Assembly (NCBI RefSeq): GCF_029233945.1
Contig: NZ_JARGOQ010000031.1
Span: forward strand, 1-44,777
Origin: Sneathiella sp.
GTDB taxonomy: Bacteria > Pseudomonadota > Alphaproteobacteria > Sneathiellales > Sneathiellaceae
Direction: 5' to 3'
DNA length: 44,777 nucleotides
Shown here: piece after piece, positions 42,651 through 44,777 of the stretch
Numbering within the stretch: position 1 is the first letter of the stretch
Layout of the letters: each line of letters opens with the position of its first letter
Notes under the pieces: model-generated
The model's database searches: none
Seen by the model: the letters and a program-made list of their open reading frames with translations, nothing else
Told to the model about the DNA's origin: nothing
Made by a program: the position numbers and the translations under genes

Positions 42651-43793
42651 ATGCAGCGCGAACTTTTCAGTGAAGAACATGAACTTTTCCGGGCCTCCGC
42701 CCGCCGCTTTGTCGAGGAGCGGATTGTCCCCTTCCATGCCCAGTGGGAAAAAGATGGCCAGGTGAGCCGCGACGTCTGGCGCGAAGCGGGCGAAGGCGGC
42801 TTTCTCTGTTGCTCGGTGCCGGAGGAATATGGCGGCGTGGGCGGCGACTTTCTGTTCGGCGCGATCTTTCTGGAAGAACTCGCGCGCGCCGGGACCAGCG
42901 GCCCCTCTTTCCATCTGCATTCGGAGATTGTCGCGCCCTACATCACCGCCTACGGCACGGAAGAGCAGAAAAAGCACTGGCTGCCCAAGCTGGTGAAGGG
43001 CGAGGCCATCGCCGCCGTCGCCATGAGCGAGCCCGGCGCCGGATCGGACTTGCAGAATATCCGCACCACCGCCCTCGCCGATGGTGATGATTATGTGATG
43101 AACGGCCAGAAGGTCTTTATCAGTAATGGCCAGCTCGCCGACCTGATTGTCGTCGCCTGCAAGACCGATCCGTCTGCGGGCGGCAAGGGCGTTTCCCTCG
43201 TGCTGGTGGAGGGCGACCGGGAAGGATTTTCGCGCGGCCGCAATCTGGAGAAAGCCGGATATAAGGCGCAGGACACCTCGGAGCTGTTCTTTAATGACGT
43301 GCGGGTGCCGAAATCCAACCTGCTCGGTGAGGAAGGGCGGGGCTTCAAGCAGCTCATGCAGCAGCTCCCGCAGGAACGGCTGGTTATCGCCGTACGCTCC
43401 GCCACCAGTATCGAGACCGCGCTCGACTGGACTGTCGAATACACAAAGGAGCGCAAGGCCTTCGGCCAGAGCATCGCTGAGTTCCAGAATACCCGCTTCA
43501 AGCTTGCGGAGATCAAGTCGAAAGCCGTTATGATGCGTGCCTTCGTTGATCGCTGCATCGCCGCGCATCTTAAAGGAGAGCTCGATTCCGTCACCGCCGC
43601 CATGGCCAAGATGCAATCGACGGAAGTTCTCTGGCAGGTTCTCGATGACTGCGTGCAGCTTCACGGCGGCTATGGCTATATGTGGGAATATCCCATCTGC
43701 CGCGCCTGGGCCGATAATCGCATGGCCCGCATTGCCGGCGGCACCACCGAGATCATGAAGGAAATCATCAGCCGCGACCTTCTGGCGGACTAG
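42651..43793 (+). CDS. Acyl-CoA dehydrogenase
   Basis: A 380-residue flavoenzyme that oxidises an acyl-CoA to the enoyl-CoA. Hallmarks are VAMSEPGAGSDLQNIRTTA (FAD/substrate segment), YVMNGQKVFISNGQLADLIV, the ERKAFGQSIAEFQNTRFKLA helix and the C-terminal LHGGYGYMWEYPICRAWADN and GGTTEIMKEIISRDLL. The IAGGT-E at the C-terminus carries the position of the catalytic glutamate seen in many medium/long-chain enzymes. The substrate chain is not determinable. The MarR gene downstream starts 115 bp later. Confidence 0.93.
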   Translation: MQRELFSEEHELFRASARRFVEERIVPFHAQWEKDGQVSRDVWREAGEGGFLCCSVPEEYGGVGGDFLFGAIFLEELARAGTSGPSFHLHSEIVAPYITAYGTEEQKKHWLPKLVKGEAIAAVAMSEPGAGSDLQNIRTTALADGDDYVMNGQKVFISNGQLADLIVVACKTDPSAGGKGVSLVLVEGDREGFSRGRNLEKAGYKAQDTSELFFNDVRVPKSNLLGEEGRGFKQLMQQLPQERLVIAVRSATSIETALDWTVEYTKERKAFGQSIAEFQNTRFKLAEIKSKAVMMRAFVDRCIAAHLKGELDSVTAAMAKMQSTEVLWQVLDDCVQLHGGYGYMWEYPICRAWADNRMARIAGGTTEIMKEIISRDLLAD

Positions 43794-43860
43794 GCTCCTA
43801 CCGGTCCTGACCGGCGGGGCCTCGGCCTCGCTCTTTCCCGCATAATCTGATTGATTATAC

Positions 43861-43872
43861 ATAACTAGTTAT
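43861..43872. promoter_or_regulatory. Candidate MarR operator palindrome
   Basis: ATAACTAGTTAT is a perfect 12-bp palindrome, extendable to about 20 bp with one mismatched pair, in the 115-bp AT-rich gap before the MarR gene. It is the usual size and position for autoregulation by a MarR dimer. Confidence 0.5.
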
Positions 43873-43908
43873 ATATCTTGTTATGATATTAATTAAACGG
43901 GAAATGCG

Positions 43909-44409
43909 ATGGTTGAAGATTTTGTCCGCCGGAAGGGATATCTCACCCTCGGCACGCGCCTTAAACGCATCGGCGATCGCCTGCAGGCGGATGTGCAACA
44001 GTTGATCGACGCCGAGGGAGTCGCCGTGCAGACGGGGCAATACCCCCTCCTCGCCGCCATTGACGAGCAAGGCCCCATGACCGTGGGCGATCTCGCCGAG
44101 GCGCTTGGCGTCAGCCAGCCCGGTATCACCCGCAGCGTTGGGCAGCTTGCAAAGCAGGGCGTCGTGACGGTGGCCCGCGGCCCCAAGGATCAGCGCACCA
44201 AGGTCGTCACCCTCACCCGGCAGGGGCAGGATATAGTGGACCAGGGCAAGCGCGATCTCTGGCCATTGATCGATGAAAGCCTCGCGGCCATTTGCGAAAA
44301 GGAGCGCGGCAATATCCTCGACCAGCTCGATCGCCTTGAACGCGCTCTGCAGGAAAATTCCCTGTTCCAGCGGATAAAACAAAATGAAAAGGCGAATATC
44401 GATGGCTGA
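43909..44409 (+). CDS. MarR-family transcriptional regulator
   Basis: A 166-residue MarR regulator: a winged helix at about residues 50-100 (GPMTVGDLAEALGVSQPGIT, RSVGQLAKQGVVTVARGPKD, DQRTKVVTLTRQG) flanked by dimerisation helices. The stop overlaps the start of the GNAT gene by 8 bp, so they form an operon, and the GNAT enzyme is a probable partner. A palindrome 37 bp upstream may be its operator. Confidence 0.88.
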   Translation: MVEDFVRRKGYLTLGTRLKRIGDRLQADVQQLIDAEGVAVQTGQYPLLAAIDEQGPMTVGDLAEALGVSQPGITRSVGQLAKQGVVTVARGPKDQRTKVVTLTRQGQDIVDQGKRDLWPLIDESLAAICEKERGNILDQLDRLERALQENSLFQRIKQNEKANIDG

Positions 44410-44777
44410 ACATATCCTCAACCGGCCGATCTGGAACTCCCTGAACACCCGCCATGCCCCCTTTGCCGTGGGAGAAGACGGCGCCCGCCGCTTCCGGGAG
44501 AATGTGAGTATCTTTGCCGGTCTCAAGGATGAAAGCGCGGAGAGTCTTTCCGCCCTCGCCCGGCTGATGCCGAAGCAGGGCAATCTTTTCCTGATCCAGG
44601 TTGCGCCGATTGCGCTGCCGGACGGAATTCGCGTCGCCATCGCCGGAGAGGGATATCAGATGATCCTTGAAAATCTGAATGGCCCGAAAACGAAAGTCCC
44701 CCAAATCGAACGGCTGACCGAGGCGGATGCGGAGGATATGTTCGCCCTCGCCACACTCACCAAGCCGGGGCCTTATC
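44402..44777 (+). CDS. GNAT-family N-acetyltransferase, partial
   Basis: The first 125 codons of a protein that runs off the window end. The N-terminus (LNRPIWNSLNTRHAPFAVGE) and the middle (RRFRENVSIFAGLKDESAES, with QIERLTEADAEDMFALATLT) are like those GNAT enzymes that carry a long N-terminal domain before the acetyl-CoA-binding fold. The catalytic part is not in the window. It overlaps marR and is expressed with it. Confidence 0.75.
   Translation, partial: MAEHILNRPIWNSLNTRHAPFAVGEDGARRFRENVSIFAGLKDESAESLSALARLMPKQGNLFLIQVAPIALPDGIRVAIAGEGYQMILENLNGPKTKVPQIERLTEADAEDMFALATLTKPGPY

Noticed and set aside
43801-43814. CCGGTC/GACCGG hairpin after the acyl-CoA dehydrogenase gene as a terminator
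   Set aside because: It has a short stem and GC-rich sequence instead of a T-run after it.
42588-43862. 424-codon minus-strand frame opposite the acyl-CoA dehydrogenase gene
   Set aside because: Shadow frame; the plus strand is a complete acyl-CoA dehydrogenase.

Overview
The window is a stretch of chromosome from an alphaproteobacterium (G+C clearly above 50% across most genes, Rrf2-led suf operon with a SufU-type scaffold, DUF1127 and GcvA-like LysR genes, FNR-type box, family-5 Tat-exported peptide-binding protein). I cannot place it to genus from sequence alone. Most of it is ordinary housekeeping and metabolism with tightly packed operons. A few patches are accessory: the AT-rich DUF262/HEPN pair, the azlD-tail cassette, and a small inverted-repeat element inside a peptide transporter operon.

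Layout. 1-2.6 kb: glmU and the start of glmS (UDP-GlcNAc synthesis), divergent from gph. 3.4-5.5 kb: two lipoproteins and an Fe-S type uracil-DNA glycosylase. 5.5-7.4 kb: a crotonase with a possible small overlapping ORF, and a 2-oxoglutarate/Fe(II) oxygenase. 7.6-11.4 kb: two convergent EamA transporters, a ureidoglycolate-lyase-like protein and an M20 carbamoylase/allantoate-amidohydrolase-like enzyme. 11.5-15.7 kb: an Uup-type ABC-F protein, another EamA transporter, DUF1127 and a LysR regulator.

15.7-23.5 kb: a P-loop kinase-like gene preceded by a promoter, a structured RNA and an intrinsic terminator, divergent from a complete suf operon (Rrf2 regulator, sufB, sufC, sufD, sufS, sufU, sufT, sufA). 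A periplasmic rhodanese pseudogene follows it. 23.6-28.9 kb: bacteriohemerythrin behind a perfect FNR-type box, a TTC38-like TPR protein, a CDF-like protein lacking the usual metal ligands coupled to an HlyD-type adaptor, NIPSNAP, and an ArsR-type regulator.

29-32.9 kb: a glycine-zipper-like stress protein, azlCD, then a DUF1330/TetR/cupin cassette that ends in a second, diverged copy of the azlD 3' end, then an NTF2-like gene. 33.0-34.8 kb: an AT-rich two-gene module, a DUF262 (ParB/GmrS-like) protein followed 2 nt later by a HEPN protein with an Rx4H motif. This is the best candidate here for a poorly described defence or toxin-like system.

35-42 kb: a single-TM hypothetical protein and a five-function peptide ABC transporter operon (substrate-binding protein, two permeases, fused double ATPase). 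A 265-bp element with terminal inverted repeats and TA flanks is inserted between permease and ATPase. Removing it with one TA restores a clean operon junction. 42.6 kb to the end: acyl-CoA dehydrogenase, a MarR regulator with a palindromic operator, and the start of a GNAT acetyltransferase.
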